Positions 1 through 8,196 of a stretch of 32,018 nt of DNA are shown in pieces. The notes under the pieces were generated by a model, which was not told where the DNA came from, ran no database searches, and worked only from the letters and a program-made list of their open reading frames with translations. This DNA is from an uncultured Alphaproteobacteria bacterium (lineage in GTDB: Bacteria > Pseudomonadota > Alphaproteobacteria > HIMB59 > GCA-002718135). The position numbers and the translations under genes were made by a program. The stretch is from NCBI GenBank assembly GCA_902616075.1, contig CACMRK010000008.1:1-32018 (forward strand), read 5' to 3'. Within the stretch, counting starts at the first letter, position 1. Each line of letters starts with the position of its first letter.

Positions 1-706
1 TTTTACTAGAAATGGTGGAGTATCAAAAAAAGAAAACTTTTCATTGAACTGCAGCTTAAACAGCAAAGATACAAAAGTAAATGTAAATAAAAACATTGAT
101 ATCTGTCTTAAAAATTTAAAGATCAGAAAAAAAATTAAATTTATTAGTCAAATTCACTCCAACAAGATCGTAGAAATTAATAAAAAAAATATAGGTAATA
201 AATATTCTGGAGATGGATTAATCACAAGCAATAAGCAAATAGCTTTAGGGGTTTTAACTGCAGATTGCTGTCCAATTTTTATTTTTGATAAAAATAAAAA
301 ATATATTTGTGCTCTTCATTCAGGATGGAAAGGGGCATTAAAAAATATAGCTGCTAAAGGTATAGAATATTTTGTTAAACAAAAAATAATTAAAAAAAAT
401 ATTGTCGTTCTTATTGGTCCTTGTTTGAGCTTTAAAAACTTTGAAGTTTCAAAAGACTTTAAAAGTAAGTTTATAAGCAAAAATAAAAAATACTCTATTT
501 TCTTCAAATACAAAAATAAAGACAAAGATTTATTTAATTTAAGAAGATTGATTAACTATCAATTTAAGGAATTGGGTATTAAAAATATATATAACATTAA
601 CAAAGATACCCTTTCAAACAAGAGACTTTTTTTTAGCCATCGAAGGGAATCACAAAAATTTAGAGATACTGGAAGAATGCTAAATATCATTGCATTTAAT
701 GATTAA
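1..706 (+). CDS. pgeF: Laccase-domain (YfiH/PgeF) multicopper-type protein, 5' end cut by window edge
   Basis: The reading frame is open from base 2, and its first visible residues FTRNGGVS match the conserved N-terminus of the YfiH/PgeF family. The TTG at 44 is therefore not the start, and the true start lies left of the window. About 234 residues are visible. The family's metal-site motifs follow in order: QIHSN, LTADCCP, LHSGWKG and GPCLS. Family members are cytoplasmic zinc/copper enzymes reported to act as purine nucleoside phosphorylase/adenosine deaminase and, in E. coli, to edit peptidoglycan composition; which activity applies here cannot be told. It is followed after 47 nt by prs on the same strand, a neighbourhood common in Alphaproteobacteria. 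Confidence 0.9.
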   Translation, partial: FTRNGGVSKKENFSLNCSLNSKDTKVNVNKNIDICLKNLKIRKKIKFISQIHSNKIVEINKKNIGNKYSGDGLITSNKQIALGVLTADCCPIFIFDKNKKYICALHSGWKGALKNIAAKGIEYFVKQKIIKKNIVVLIGPCLSFKNFEVSKDFKSKFISKNKKYSIFFKYKNKDKDLFNLRRLINYQFKELGIKNIYNINKDTLSNKRLFFSHRRESQKFRDTGRMLNIIAFND

Positions 707-753
707 TTTTAGTTGATCTATTATTATTCTAATATAGTAATTAATTTGATTAT

Positions 754-1689
754 ATGAAAATAATCGCCTGTAATAGTAGTAAATCCCTAGCAGAAAAAAT
801 TTCTAAACATATTGATGTTCCTTTAGCAGATGCTTCTGTTAGAACTTTTAATGATAGAGAAATATTTGTGGAAATAAATGAAAATATTAGAGGAGAAGAT
901 GTGTTTATTATTCAATCCACATCACATCCAGCAAATGATCATTTAATGGAACTTTTAATTACAATTGATGCTGCAAGAAGGGGATCCGCAAAAAGGATTA
1001 CTGCCGTTATTCCTTATTATGGATATGCAAGGCAAGATAGAAAGACTGGGCCTAGAACACCAATCACTGCAAAACTTGTTGCAAATTTAATTACATCCGC
1101 AGGCGCCGATAGGGTATTAACAATGGATTTACATGCTGGTCAAATTCAAGGTTTTTTTGACATTCCTTTAGATAATATTTTTTCTGTAAGACCGATAATC
1201 GATGATGTTAAAGAAAGATTTAATGGAAACAAAGATTTAGTTGTTGCTTCACCTGATGTTGGCGGTGTTGTTAGAGCCAGAGCTTTTGCTAAAAGATTAG
1301 AGGCTGGACTGGCAATTGCCGATAAAAGAAGAGAAAAAGCTGGTGAGTCTGAAGTAATGAATATCATCGGAGATGTAAAAGATAAAACTTGCATCTTACT
1401 AGATGATATAGCTGACTCTGCAGGCACGTTATGTAATGCTGCTGAAGCTCTGAGTAAAAATGGGGCTAAAGAAATTTATTCTTATATTGTTCATGGTGTA
1501 TTATCTGGAGATGCGCTAAAAAAGATTGAAAATTCGAGCATAAAAGAATTGGTATTAACAGATACAATAGAGCCGTCTAAAGAGGTAAAAAGCACAAAAA
1601 ACATTAGACATATTAGTATTGCTCCTTTAATGGGTGATGCGATTAAAAGGATTAACACTGATACTTCAGTGTCCGCCCTTTTTGATTAA
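754..1689 (+). CDS. prs: Ribose-phosphate pyrophosphokinase (PRPP synthetase)
   Basis: It makes phosphoribosyl pyrophosphate from ribose 5-phosphate and ATP in the cytoplasm, feeding purine, pyrimidine, histidine, tryptophan and NAD synthesis. The 311-residue length is typical for class I enzymes. Visible family signatures are the N-terminal SFNDRE-like segment ([11 protein letters not shown]), [10 protein letters not shown] in the ATP-binding flexible loop region, the divalent-metal/ribose segment [17 protein letters not shown], and the PRPP-binding loop [12 protein letters not shown]. The ATG at 754 gives the expected start MKIIACNSS. It lies 47 nt after pgeF and 14 nt before rplY, so it probably shares an operon with the translation genes downstream. 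Confidence 0.97.
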   Translation: MKIIACNSSKSLAEKISKHIDVPLADASVRTFNDREIFVEINENIRGEDVFIIQSTSHPANDHLMELLITIDAARRGSAKRITAVIPYYGYARQDRKTGPRTPITAKLVANLITSAGADRVLTMDLHAGQIQGFFDIPLDNIFSVRPIIDDVKERFNGNKDLVVASPDVGGVVRARAFAKRLEAGLAIADKRREKAGESEVMNIIGDVKDKTCILLDDIADSAGTLCNAAEALSKNGAKEIYSYIVHGVLSGDALKKIENSSIKELVLTDTIEPSKEVKSTKNIRHISIAPLMGDAIKRINTDTSVSALFD

Positions 1690-1703
1690 ATTTTTTTTAT
1701 TTT

Positions 1704-2381
1704 ATGAGTGATTTTAAAGCGATAGAAAGAAATAAAGATATTGGTTCAAATCATAGTCTTTTAATTAAGGGATTAGTTCCTGGTATTATTTATGGCAAGG
1801 GAACCGAACCTAAAAAAATTGCTCTAGAAGATAAAATACTCAAAAAATTAATGGGTACTGGTTCTTTTTATTCAACAATTATCAATCTTGATGTCGATGG
1901 AAAGAAAGAAAAAATACTTCCTAAACAATTGCAATATCACCCTGTTAGTGATCGACTTATACATTTTGATTTTTTAAGAGTACAAGAAAATACAAAAGTA
2001 AATGTTGAAATTCCTGTAGAATTTTTAAATCAAGATAAATGTCCTGGTTTGAAAAAAGGTGGAGTTTTAAATACTGTTAGAAGACTTGTTGAACTAACAT
2101 GTAATGCAAATAATATACCTAACAAATTAGAATTTGATTTAATTGAAAGTGAAATAGGTGATGCAGTTAAAATTAGCAATATTCAACTACCTGAGGGGGT
2201 TACTCCTACTATTTCAGATAGAGATTTCGTAATAGCTACTTTAGTTCCGCCAACTGTAGAAGTTGAAACTAAAACTGAAGAAACAACTGAAGAAGGTGCA
2301 GCAGAAGGTGGTGAAGAGAAATCAGAGGAAAAGAAGGAAGAATCTTCTGATAATAAAGAAGAAAATAAAGAATCTAAGTAA
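1704..2381 (+). CDS. rplY: 50S ribosomal protein bL25 (Ctc-type)
   Basis: This protein binds 5S rRNA in the large ribosomal subunit. At 225 residues it is the long Ctc form: an N-terminal bL25 domain (about residues 1-90, with VPGIIYGKG and HFDFLRV), then a TL5/Ctc C-terminal beta domain (about 95-185, with GGVLNTVRR and LEFDLIESEIGDAVKI). The final 35 or so residues are a low-complexity acidic tail of Glu, Lys and Ser, as often seen in alphaproteobacterial homologues. The gene sits between prs and pth, the usual order in this class, with 14 nt and 21 nt spacers. Confidence 0.95.
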   Translation: MSDFKAIERNKDIGSNHSLLIKGLVPGIIYGKGTEPKKIALEDKILKKLMGTGSFYSTIINLDVDGKKEKILPKQLQYHPVSDRLIHFDFLRVQENTKVNVEIPVEFLNQDKCPGLKKGGVLNTVRRLVELTCNANNIPNKLEFDLIESEIGDAVKISNIQLPEGVTPTISDRDFVIATLVPPTVEVETKTEETTEEGAAEGGEEKSEEKKEESSDNKEENKESK

Positions 2382-2402
2382 CTTTACTTTATATTTCATT
2401 AT

Positions 2403-2963
2403 ATGTTTTTAATTTGTGGACTTGGAAACCCAGGTGTAAATTATAATAATACCAGACATAATGTAGGTTTCCATTTAGCGGATAATATAATCTCACATTT
2501 TAATTTGGATAAAATCAAAGAAGATAAAAAAAAAGAATTATATTCAGGTGTAATCAATAATCAAAAAATCTTTGTGTTAAAACCTCTTACATTCATGAAT
2601 TTATCTGGAAAAGCTGTTTCAGAAATTGTGAATTTTTATAAAATAAAATTAGACGATACTTTTGTTATACATGATGACCTTGATTTAGAATTATCAAAAG
2701 TAAAAATAAAACAAGGTGGTGGAAACGGAGGTCATAATGGATTGGAAAGTATTGACCAATTTATAGGGGAAAATTATTTTAGAATACGTATTGGAATTGA
2801 TCATCCTGGGCATAAAGATTTAGTTTCAAGTTATGTTTTAAATAAGTTTTCAAAATCAGAAGAAGAAATAATAAATAAAAAAATTGATAAAATGGTTAAA
2901 AATATAGAATTAATATTTTCAGATATTCCTCTATTTTTAACAAAAATAAGTGAGCAAAATTAA
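2403..2963 (+). CDS. pth: Peptidyl-tRNA hydrolase
   Basis: It releases peptides from prematurely dissociated peptidyl-tRNA and so recycles tRNA. The 186-residue protein carries the full bacterial Pth signature: CGLGNPG near the N-terminus, NTRHNVGF with the catalytic His, KPLTFMNLSG with the substrate-binding Asn, and HDDLDLELSKVKIKQGGGNG followed by GHNGLESI. It lies 21 nt after rplY and ends 2 nt before ychF, so translation of the pair is probably coupled. Confidence 0.97.
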   Translation: MFLICGLGNPGVNYNNTRHNVGFHLADNIISHFNLDKIKEDKKKELYSGVINNQKIFVLKPLTFMNLSGKAVSEIVNFYKIKLDDTFVIHDDLDLELSKVKIKQGGGNGGHNGLESIDQFIGENYFRIRIGIDHPGHKDLVSSYVLNKFSKSEEEIINKKIDKMVKNIELIFSDIPLFLTKISEQN

Positions 2964-2965
2964 TT

Positions 2966-4066
2966 ATGGGATTTAAGTGTGGGATAGTTGGATTACCAAA
3001 TGTTGGTAAATCCACTTTATTCAATGCACTTACCCAATCAAATAAAGCGGAAGCTGCAAATTATCCATTTGCAACTATAGAACCAAATATAGGAAGAGTT
3101 GCAGTGCCCGATGACAGATTAGACAAACTTGCAATCATTGGAAAGAGTGAAAAAATAATCCCTTCTTTCATGGATTTTGTTGATATTGCAGGATTAGTAA
3201 AAGGAGCCTCACAAGGAGAAGGTTTAGGAAATAAATTTTTAGGGCACGTTAGGGAAGTTGATGCAATAGCACATGTTGTTAGATGCTTTGAAGATACTAA
3301 CATTACTCATGTATCATCAAAAATTGATCCATTAGATGATATTGAAACAATAAATTTAGAATTACAATTGGCTGATCTTGAAAGCTTAAATAATAAAAAA
3401 ACTAGTTTAGAAAAAAAATTAAAAGCAAATGATAAAGAAGCTAAAGATCAATTCGATATAATAAATAAAATCTTACAAATGCTAGATGCTAATAGTATCT
3501 TAAAAATTGATGAATTCGCTAGTAATGAAATTGACTTTGTAAATAATCTTAACTTAATTAGTCTAAAGCCTACTATGTACATATGTAATGTAGATGAAGA
3601 ATCTATTCACACTGGAAACGAGTTATCAAAAAAAGTCATCGAGTTTGCTAAAAAAAATAATCATTCTGTAGTTTTAATCTCTGCATCAATAGAAGCACAA
3701 ATAGCAGAATTAGATAATGAAGAAGAAAAACTTGAATTTCTAAAAGAACTTAATTTAGATCAAACAACATTGAATAAGGTTATAAAATCAGGATATGAAC
3801 TTTTAGGTTTGATAAACTATTTTACATGTGGTCCAAAAGAAACAAGATCATGGACAATACAAAAAGAAACACTTGCACCTCAAGCTGCTGGAAAAATTCA
3901 CACTGATTTTGAAAAAGGATTTATTAGAGCAGAGACTATCTCTTATGAAGACTATATAGAAAATAATGGCGATGCTGGAAGTAGAGATTCGGGAAAGCTA
4001 AGACAAGAAGGTAAAGATTATATCGTCAAAGATGGTGATGTAATGAACTTTTTATTTAATGTCTAA
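2966..4066 (+). CDS. ychF: Obg-family GTPase/ATPase YchF
   Basis: YchF is a conserved P-loop NTPase of the Obg-related group that prefers ATP and associates with ribosomes. At 366 residues it has the standard length. Visible motifs are GLPNVGKSTLFNAL (G1, residues about 8-21), DIAGLVKGAS (G3 region), the NVDE form of G4, and a C-terminal TGS-like domain (FTCGPKETRSW to the end MNFLFNV). A coiled-coil insertion (about residues 130-165) is rich in Leu, Lys and Glu, as is usual for YchF. Its stop codon overlaps that of petC on the opposite strand by 4 nt (CTAA at 4063-4066). Confidence 0.96.
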   Translation: MGFKCGIVGLPNVGKSTLFNALTQSNKAEAANYPFATIEPNIGRVAVPDDRLDKLAIIGKSEKIIPSFMDFVDIAGLVKGASQGEGLGNKFLGHVREVDAIAHVVRCFEDTNITHVSSKIDPLDDIETINLELQLADLESLNNKKTSLEKKLKANDKEAKDQFDIINKILQMLDANSILKIDEFASNEIDFVNNLNLISLKPTMYICNVDEESIHTGNELSKKVIEFAKKNNHSVVLISASIEAQIAELDNEEEKLEFLKELNLDQTTLNKVIKSGYELLGLINYFTCGPKETRSWTIQKETLAPQAAGKIHTDFEKGFIRAETISYEDYIENNGDAGSRDSGKLRQEGKDYIVKDGDVMNFLFNV

Positions 4067-4812
4067 GTGACGTCTCGCCAAAGTCTGTTTTTTGCTAAGT
4101 ACACAATTGTTCCAAGAATAATAAAGAATAATATTACTTTGATTCCTAAATTTTTTCTTTCTTCCATTTCTGGTTCAGCAGCCCAGTGAAGAAAATGTGT
4201 TACATCAGCCGATAACTGTTCTGCATTATTATCAGTGCCATCATCATAATCTACACTTCCATCGGCTATAGGTGCTGGCATAGCTATTTGATTTCCAGCC
4301 ATCCATTTATTGTACCACATTCCATTACCGACCTCCATTCCCTTTGGAGGTTCAACATAACCTAGAAGAAGGTTATAAATATAATCAACTCCATATTTTC
4401 TAGCTTTTGTAATTACACTCAAATCTGGAGGATAAGCTCCATTATTATTTGCTCTTGCTTCGTTATCATTGGCATATGGATTAACAAATCTATCTGCTGG
4501 TCTAGCCGGTCTTTCAAACATTTCACCATCATCATTTGGACCGTCTAATACAGTATATTCAGAAGCAATTACTTTTACTTGAGCCTCAGAAAAACCAACA
4601 TCAATAAGATCTCTGTAATATAGCAGTTTCATTGAATGACATCCTGCACATACTTCTCTATAAACTTTATAGCCCCTTTGAATTGCGGCTCTATCAAAAG
4701 TTCCCGTTACACCTTTAAAAGACCAATCATGTTTTGGCATTTTTTCAGTACTCATTTCTGCAGCAAATAAATTTGAAGAGAATAATAGAAAAATAATAAG
4801 TAATAGGCGCAT
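4063..4812 (-). CDS. petC: Cytochrome c1 of the bc1 complex
   Basis: This is the haem c subunit of ubiquinol:cytochrome c reductase, which passes electrons from the Rieske protein to soluble or membrane cytochrome c. The 249-residue protein has an N-terminal signal peptide (about 1-18, ending NLFAAE), the haem-attachment motif CAGCH at 55-59, the c1-type segment RPADRFVNPYAN with GAYPPDLS, the likely axial Met in the AMPAP segment, and one C-terminal membrane anchor (about 224-241). Gene order petA-petB-petC is standard for Proteobacteria. Its start codon overlaps the petB stop by 1 nt, which suggests coupled translation. Confidence 0.96.
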   Translation of the reverse strand: MRLLLIIFLLFSSNLFAAEMSTEKMPKHDWSFKGVTGTFDRAAIQRGYKVYREVCAGCHSMKLLYYRDLIDVGFSEAQVKVIASEYTVLDGPNDDGEMFERPARPADRFVNPYANDNEARANNNGAYPPDLSVITKARKYGVDYIYNLLLGYVEPPKGMEVGNGMWYNKWMAGNQIAMPAPIADGSVDYDDGTDNNAEQLSADVTHFLHWAAEPEMEERKNLGIKVILFFIILGTIVYLAKNRLWRDVT

Positions 4813-6104
4813 TATAGATTTGTATCTTTTTGCATTGCTGGTGAAGGAATTCCTTTTTCTCCTCCACCAATATTAGGAGCTATATTTTTAGCATAAACAT
4901 CACTAATACTGAGCGGTAGCTTACTTGGCTTCTCTATCCAACCAACAAAAGGTGTAATGATAAAGAAAAAACCAAAGTAGTAAAGTAAACCTACTCTAGC
5001 AATTAAAAGATATAAACCTTCAGCAGGAAGCATACCAACGTAGCCTAATGCAAAGAAGTTAACAAAAAAGCCCATCATAAACCACTTATATATAGGTCTA
5101 TAATTACAGCTTCTCACTTTTGATCTATCAAGCCAAGGTAGAACAAAGAGAATTACTATCGCACCAAACATTAGGAGAACCCCTCCTAATTTATCAGGTA
5201 CTGCTCTTAAAATTGCATAAAAAGGTGCAAGATACCAGTTTGGAACAATGTGAGCTGGAGTAACAAGTGGATCTGCTGGAATATAATTATCTACTTCAGC
5301 CATAAGATTTGGTCCAAAGAATATTACTGCAGAAATAGCAACACCAAAAGCACACATAGCTACTGTATCTTTAATTAACATATATGGAAAAAAGTTTACT
5401 GAGTCATTGTTAGTTTTAATATCAATCCCATCAGGGTTATTTGAACCATGAACATGGACTGCAGCAACATGTAATCCTACGACACCAAAAATAACAAATG
5501 GTAAAACATAATGAAGAGCAAAGAAACGGTTTAAAGTAGCATTTCCAACATTGTAATCACCAAGAAGCCATGTCTTTAATCCTTCACCAATAAATGGAAT
5601 TGCACTAAATAAATTTGTTATAACTGTAGCTCCCCAATAAGACATTTGTCCCCACGGTAATGTGTAACCAAGAAAAGAAGTTGCCATCATTAATAAAAAT
5701 ATAAATACACCTAAAATCCAATTAAGCTCTCTTGGATATTTGTAAGAACCAAAATACATTGCTCTTACTATATGAATGTAAACTATGATGAAGAAAAAGG
5801 CTGCACCATTGGAATGAATGTATCGCATTAACCAACCGTAATTGACATCTCGCATTATTCTTTCAACACTATCAAATGCCATATCAGTATGTGGTGTGTA
5901 ATTCATTGCAAGAAAAATTCCGCTTACTATCATTGTAACAAGCGTAATTGTTGCTAAAGCACCAAAACTCCAAAAATAATTACAATTTTTAGGCATTGGA
6001 TAATCACCGTATTCTTTTTTGAAGTAAGAAATAATTGGTAAACGAAACTCTATCCAATTAAGGACGGGATTTTTAAACTGATGTACTTTTCGATTCTTAT
6101 CCAT
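4812..6104 (-). CDS. petB: Cytochrome b of the bc1 complex, with an unusual PNWY motif
   Basis: Cytochrome b is the membrane core of complex III and holds haems bL and bH and the two quinone sites. The 430-residue protein has about eight membrane segments. Four His ligands fit the bc1 pattern: H97 and H111 in one helix, H198 and H212 in another, each pair 14 apart. The Qo-site motif that is normally PEWY reads PNWY at residues 288-291 (codons at 5232-5243), so the glutamate linked to quinol deprotonation is replaced by Asn. The flanking HIV and LAPFYAILRAVPDKLGG segments are otherwise normal. The gene is intact and begins 1 nt downstream of the petA stop. Confidence 0.96.
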   Translation of the reverse strand: MDKNRKVHQFKNPVLNWIEFRLPIISYFKKEYGDYPMPKNCNYFWSFGALATITLVTMIVSGIFLAMNYTPHTDMAFDSVERIMRDVNYGWLMRYIHSNGAAFFFIIVYIHIVRAMYFGSYKYPRELNWILGVFIFLLMMATSFLGYTLPWGQMSYWGATVITNLFSAIPFIGEGLKTWLLGDYNVGNATLNRFFALHYVLPFVIFGVVGLHVAAVHVHGSNNPDGIDIKTNNDSVNFFPYMLIKDTVAMCAFGVAISAVIFFGPNLMAEVDNYIPADPLVTPAHIVPNWYLAPFYAILRAVPDKLGGVLLMFGAIVILFVLPWLDRSKVRSCNYRPIYKWFMMGFFVNFFALGYVGMLPAEGLYLLIARVGLLYYFGFFFIITPFVGWIEKPSKLPLSISDVYAKNIAPNIGGGEKGIPSPAMQKDTNL

Positions 6105-6105
6105 G

Positions 6106-6633
6106 TTATCCTATCTTTATAGTATTATCATTTAAAAAGGTATAGGGCGGAACGTCCAAGTTTTTGGGAGCTGGTCCCTTTCTTATCCTACCTGATGTAT
6201 CGTAATGTGAACCATGACATGGGCAGTACCAACCATCGTACTCACCTTTCATATCAGAAACCTTTTGACCAAGTGGAACACAACCTAAGTGTGTACATAC
6301 TCCCACTAAAACTAACCATTCTTCTTTTTGTACTCTATCAGCATCATCTTGTGGATCTCTTAAGTCAGAAGCTTGAACCATTTTAGCTGCATCAATCTCA
6401 TCTTTTGTTCTTTTTTTTATGAAAACAGGTTTTCCACGCCACTTTATTGTTATACTTTGACCTTCTTCAATAGCACTAATATCTACTTCTGTTGATCCTG
6501 CAGCTAATGTGTCTTCAGCTGGACTCATACTTTTTAGAAAAGGCCATATAAAAGCAGCTGTTCCAACAGCACCAAGCGTTACGGTACTAAGTTGTAGGAA
6601 ATCTCTTCTCTTATTTTTGCGTTTTTTAGCCAT
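6106..6633 (-). CDS. petA: Ubiquinol-cytochrome c reductase Rieske iron-sulfur subunit
   Basis: This subunit takes the first electron from ubiquinol at the Qo site of complex III. The 175-residue protein starts with a Tat-type signal anchor: RRDFLQ at residues 9-14, followed by a hydrophobic stretch to about residue 30. The two [2Fe-2S] ligand boxes are [10 protein letters not shown] and [13 protein letters not shown], and the proline loop [12 protein letters not shown] follows. It is the first gene of the petA-petB-petC unit, and its promoter should lie in the 95-nt spacer shared with the divergent trmL. Confidence 0.97.
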   Translation of the reverse strand: MAKKRKNKRRDFLQLSTVTLGAVGTAAFIWPFLKSMSPAEDTLAAGSTEVDISAIEEGQSITIKWRGKPVFIKKRTKDEIDAAKMVQASDLRDPQDDADRVQKEEWLVLVGVCTHLGCVPLGQKVSDMKGEYDGWYCPCHGSHYDTSGRIRKGPAPKNLDVPPYTFLNDNTIKIG

Positions 6634-6728
6634 TTATTGTGAATTTCTTATATCTTAAATACTCAAAAAAATACTTTTTAAATATGTGCCAGCGTGACGC
6701 AAGTAATAAAATAATATAGTAAAAAAAC

Positions 6729-7175
6729 ATGAGAATTGCTCTATTTGAACCCGACATACCACAGAATGCAGGAAACATATTTAGACTAGGTGCCTGTCTT
6801 GGAATACCAGTAGATATAATAGAGCCAGCTGGCTTTGTGATTGATGATAAGAGACTAAAAAGAGCATCAATGGATTACTATGATTATCTAGAATTAAAAA
6901 AACATTTAAGTTGGGAAAAATTTTATGATTGGTCAAAAGATAATTCATATCGACTGGTTCTTCTAACAACAAAAAGTAAAAAAAGTTATTTCGATTATAA
7001 ATTTCAATCAAATGATATTATTTTATTTGGCAGAGAAAGTGCTGGAGCGCCTGATTTTGTTCATAGCTCTGTCGATGAGAGATTAACAATACCAATGATA
7101 AAGGGTCCTAGATCGATTAATCTTAGTAGTTCAGTTGCTATTGTAGCTGGTGAAATGTTACGTCAATTAACTTAA
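6729..7175 (+). CDS. trmL: tRNA (cytidine/uridine-34-2'-O)-methyltransferase, SPOUT family
   Basis: TrmL methylates the ribose of the wobble nucleotide in certain leucine tRNAs using S-adenosylmethionine. At 148 residues it is the minimal SPOUT domain with no extra tRNA-binding domain, as usual for this family. Motifs seen are the N-terminal PDIPQNAGNIFRL segment, DIIEPAGF, FGRESAGAPDF, and the knot region IPMIKGPRSINLSSSVAIV. A TATAGT sequence at 6715-6720 could be its -10 element, but the RNA start would then fall very close to the ATG. The stop overlaps the convergent pirin gene by 4 nt (TTAA). Confidence 0.94.
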   Translation: MRIALFEPDIPQNAGNIFRLGACLGIPVDIIEPAGFVIDDKRLKRASMDYYDYLELKKHLSWEKFYDWSKDNSYRLVLLTTKSKKSYFDYKFQSNDIILFGRESAGAPDFVHSSVDERLTIPMIKGPRSINLSSSVAIVAGEMLRQLT

Positions 7176-8029
7176 GCTAAGCTTCCCATCTTTCCTTCTT
7201 GATAGTCCATCATTGCTTGCTTGATTTCTCCTTCAGAATTTGCCACAAAAGGACCATAACGTGCTACAGGTTCTTTAAGCGGCTTACCTGCTAAAACTAG
7301 GTAGGATCCTTTTTCTGATATCGATGTAAGTTGAATCTCATCACTTGACTGATCAAAGTAAATCATATCACCTTTATTAGCGATTTTATCTTCCTCATTA
7401 AATTGTAATTGACCATCGATAATATAGATCATAAGATTTTGTTCTTTATCAACATTAAACTTTGTCATATCTGGTTTTGAAAATTGAATATCAAATATTG
7501 ATACAGGTGAATATGTTTGAACTTTGGATTTGGTTCCATTTATTTCACCCACAAGAACTTTAATTTCTATATTTGCATTTTCAGATACTGTTGGAATAGT
7601 GTTTCTTTTAATATGTTGATACCAAGGTTTAACTTTTTTATTTTTTTTTGGAAGGTTAACCCAGATTTGTAATCCTTGCATGACACCTCCACTCTTCTTA
7701 AATTTTTCTGTTACTAATTCAGAGTGGATTAAACCTGATCCAGTTGTCATCCATTGTACATCACCAGTTTCAATTTCTGCTTGTCCACCAAATGAGTCTC
7801 TGTGTTCTACTTCACCACCAAGCATGTAAGTAATTGCCTCAAATCCACAATGAGGATGTGCTGGTACACCAGTTGCCCCTCCTGGTTCATAATTAATTGG
7901 GCCGAAATGATCAAAAAGAAGAAAAGGATCATTTTCTCTCATTCCAGGGGCAGGGAAAGCTCTCGTTACAGGTATCCCGTCACCCTCGAAAGTCTTCATA
8001 CACTCTTTAATTTCTATAATTTTTCTCAT
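7172..8029 (-). CDS. Pirin family protein (bicupin)
   Basis: This is a 285-residue, two-cupin pirin. The metal site of the N-terminal cupin is intact: HPHCGFEAITYMLGGEVEHR supplies three His and one Glu. A pirin C-terminal domain with AGKPLKEPVARYGPFV and the ending MMDYQEGKMG is also typical. Family members bind Fe and some have quercetin 2,3-dioxygenase activity; the physiological role in bacteria is usually unknown and nothing here resolves it. It is convergent with trmL (4-nt overlap) and divergent from the small cysteine-rich gene, whose ATG is only 37 nt away. Confidence 0.9.
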   Translation of the reverse strand: MRKIIEIKECMKTFEGDGIPVTRAFPAPGMRENDPFLLFDHFGPINYEPGGATGVPAHPHCGFEAITYMLGGEVEHRDSFGGQAEIETGDVQWMTTGSGLIHSELVTEKFKKSGGVMQGLQIWVNLPKKNKKVKPWYQHIKRNTIPTVSENANIEIKVLVGEINGTKSKVQTYSPVSIFDIQFSKPDMTKFNVDKEQNLMIYIIDGQLQFNEEDKIANKGDMIYFDQSSDEIQLTSISEKGSYLVLAGKPLKEPVARYGPFVANSEGEIKQAMMDYQEGKMGSLA

Positions 8030-8066
8030 AAATTTGTTTAAAAATTATTCAGATATAGATATAGGT

Positions 8067-8156
8067 ATGATTATGAAAAATCAAAATCCAAACCCACCAA
8101 AGTGTGGTTGCAGTTGTAGCTGTTGCTGTACTTGTGAAGGTGGAGGGTGCTGTTAG
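8067..8156 (+). CDS. Unrecognised 29-residue cysteine-rich peptide
   Basis: An ATG at 8067 (or the second Met codon at 8073) opens a frame of 29 codons ending in TAG at 8154. Nine of the last 17 residues are Cys, at positions 13, 15, 17, 19, 20, 21, 23, 28 and 29, after a polar Asn/Pro-rich start (KNQNPNPPK). The Cys-X-Cys and Cys-Cys spacing resembles metallothioneins, but I do not recognise a family. A strong hairpin begins inside the last codons and could end transcription. Only a weak AGG precedes the ATG, so start and expression are uncertain. It lies between pirin and the zinc transporter gene znuA, which fits a metal-binding role, but this is inference. There is no co-directional gene close downstream, which argues against a cysteine attenuator leader. 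Confidence 0.55.
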   Translation: MIMKNQNPNPPKCGCSCSCCCTCEGGGCC

Positions 8157-8167
8157 TTAACACCCTC
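8143..8167 (+). terminator. Hairpin at the end of the cysteine-rich gene
   Basis: GAGGGTG at 8143-8149 pairs with CACCCTC at 8161-8167 across an 11-nt loop that contains the stop codon. The 3' side runs into TATTTAAATTT, a weak T-rich tract. Read on the other strand it could also serve znuA, whose stop is 30 nt away. It is one of only two G+C-rich hairpins I can see in the spacers of this window. Confidence 0.5.
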
Positions 8168-8196
8168 TATTTAAATTTAATATTTAAAATATATTT

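Noticed and set aside
44-46. TTG at 44 as the start of pgeF
   Set aside because: The frame is open to the window edge and the preceding residues FTRNGGVS are conserved family sequence.
707-753. Promoter for prs in the pgeF-prs spacer
   Set aside because: TTGATC and TATAGT are present but spaced about 14 nt apart, too close for a convincing sigma-70 promoter.
8067-8167. Cysteine-codon leader peptide with attenuator
   Set aside because: The run of Cys codons followed by a hairpin resembles one, but the next gene on the same strand is more than 1 kb away, beyond the oppositely oriented znuA.
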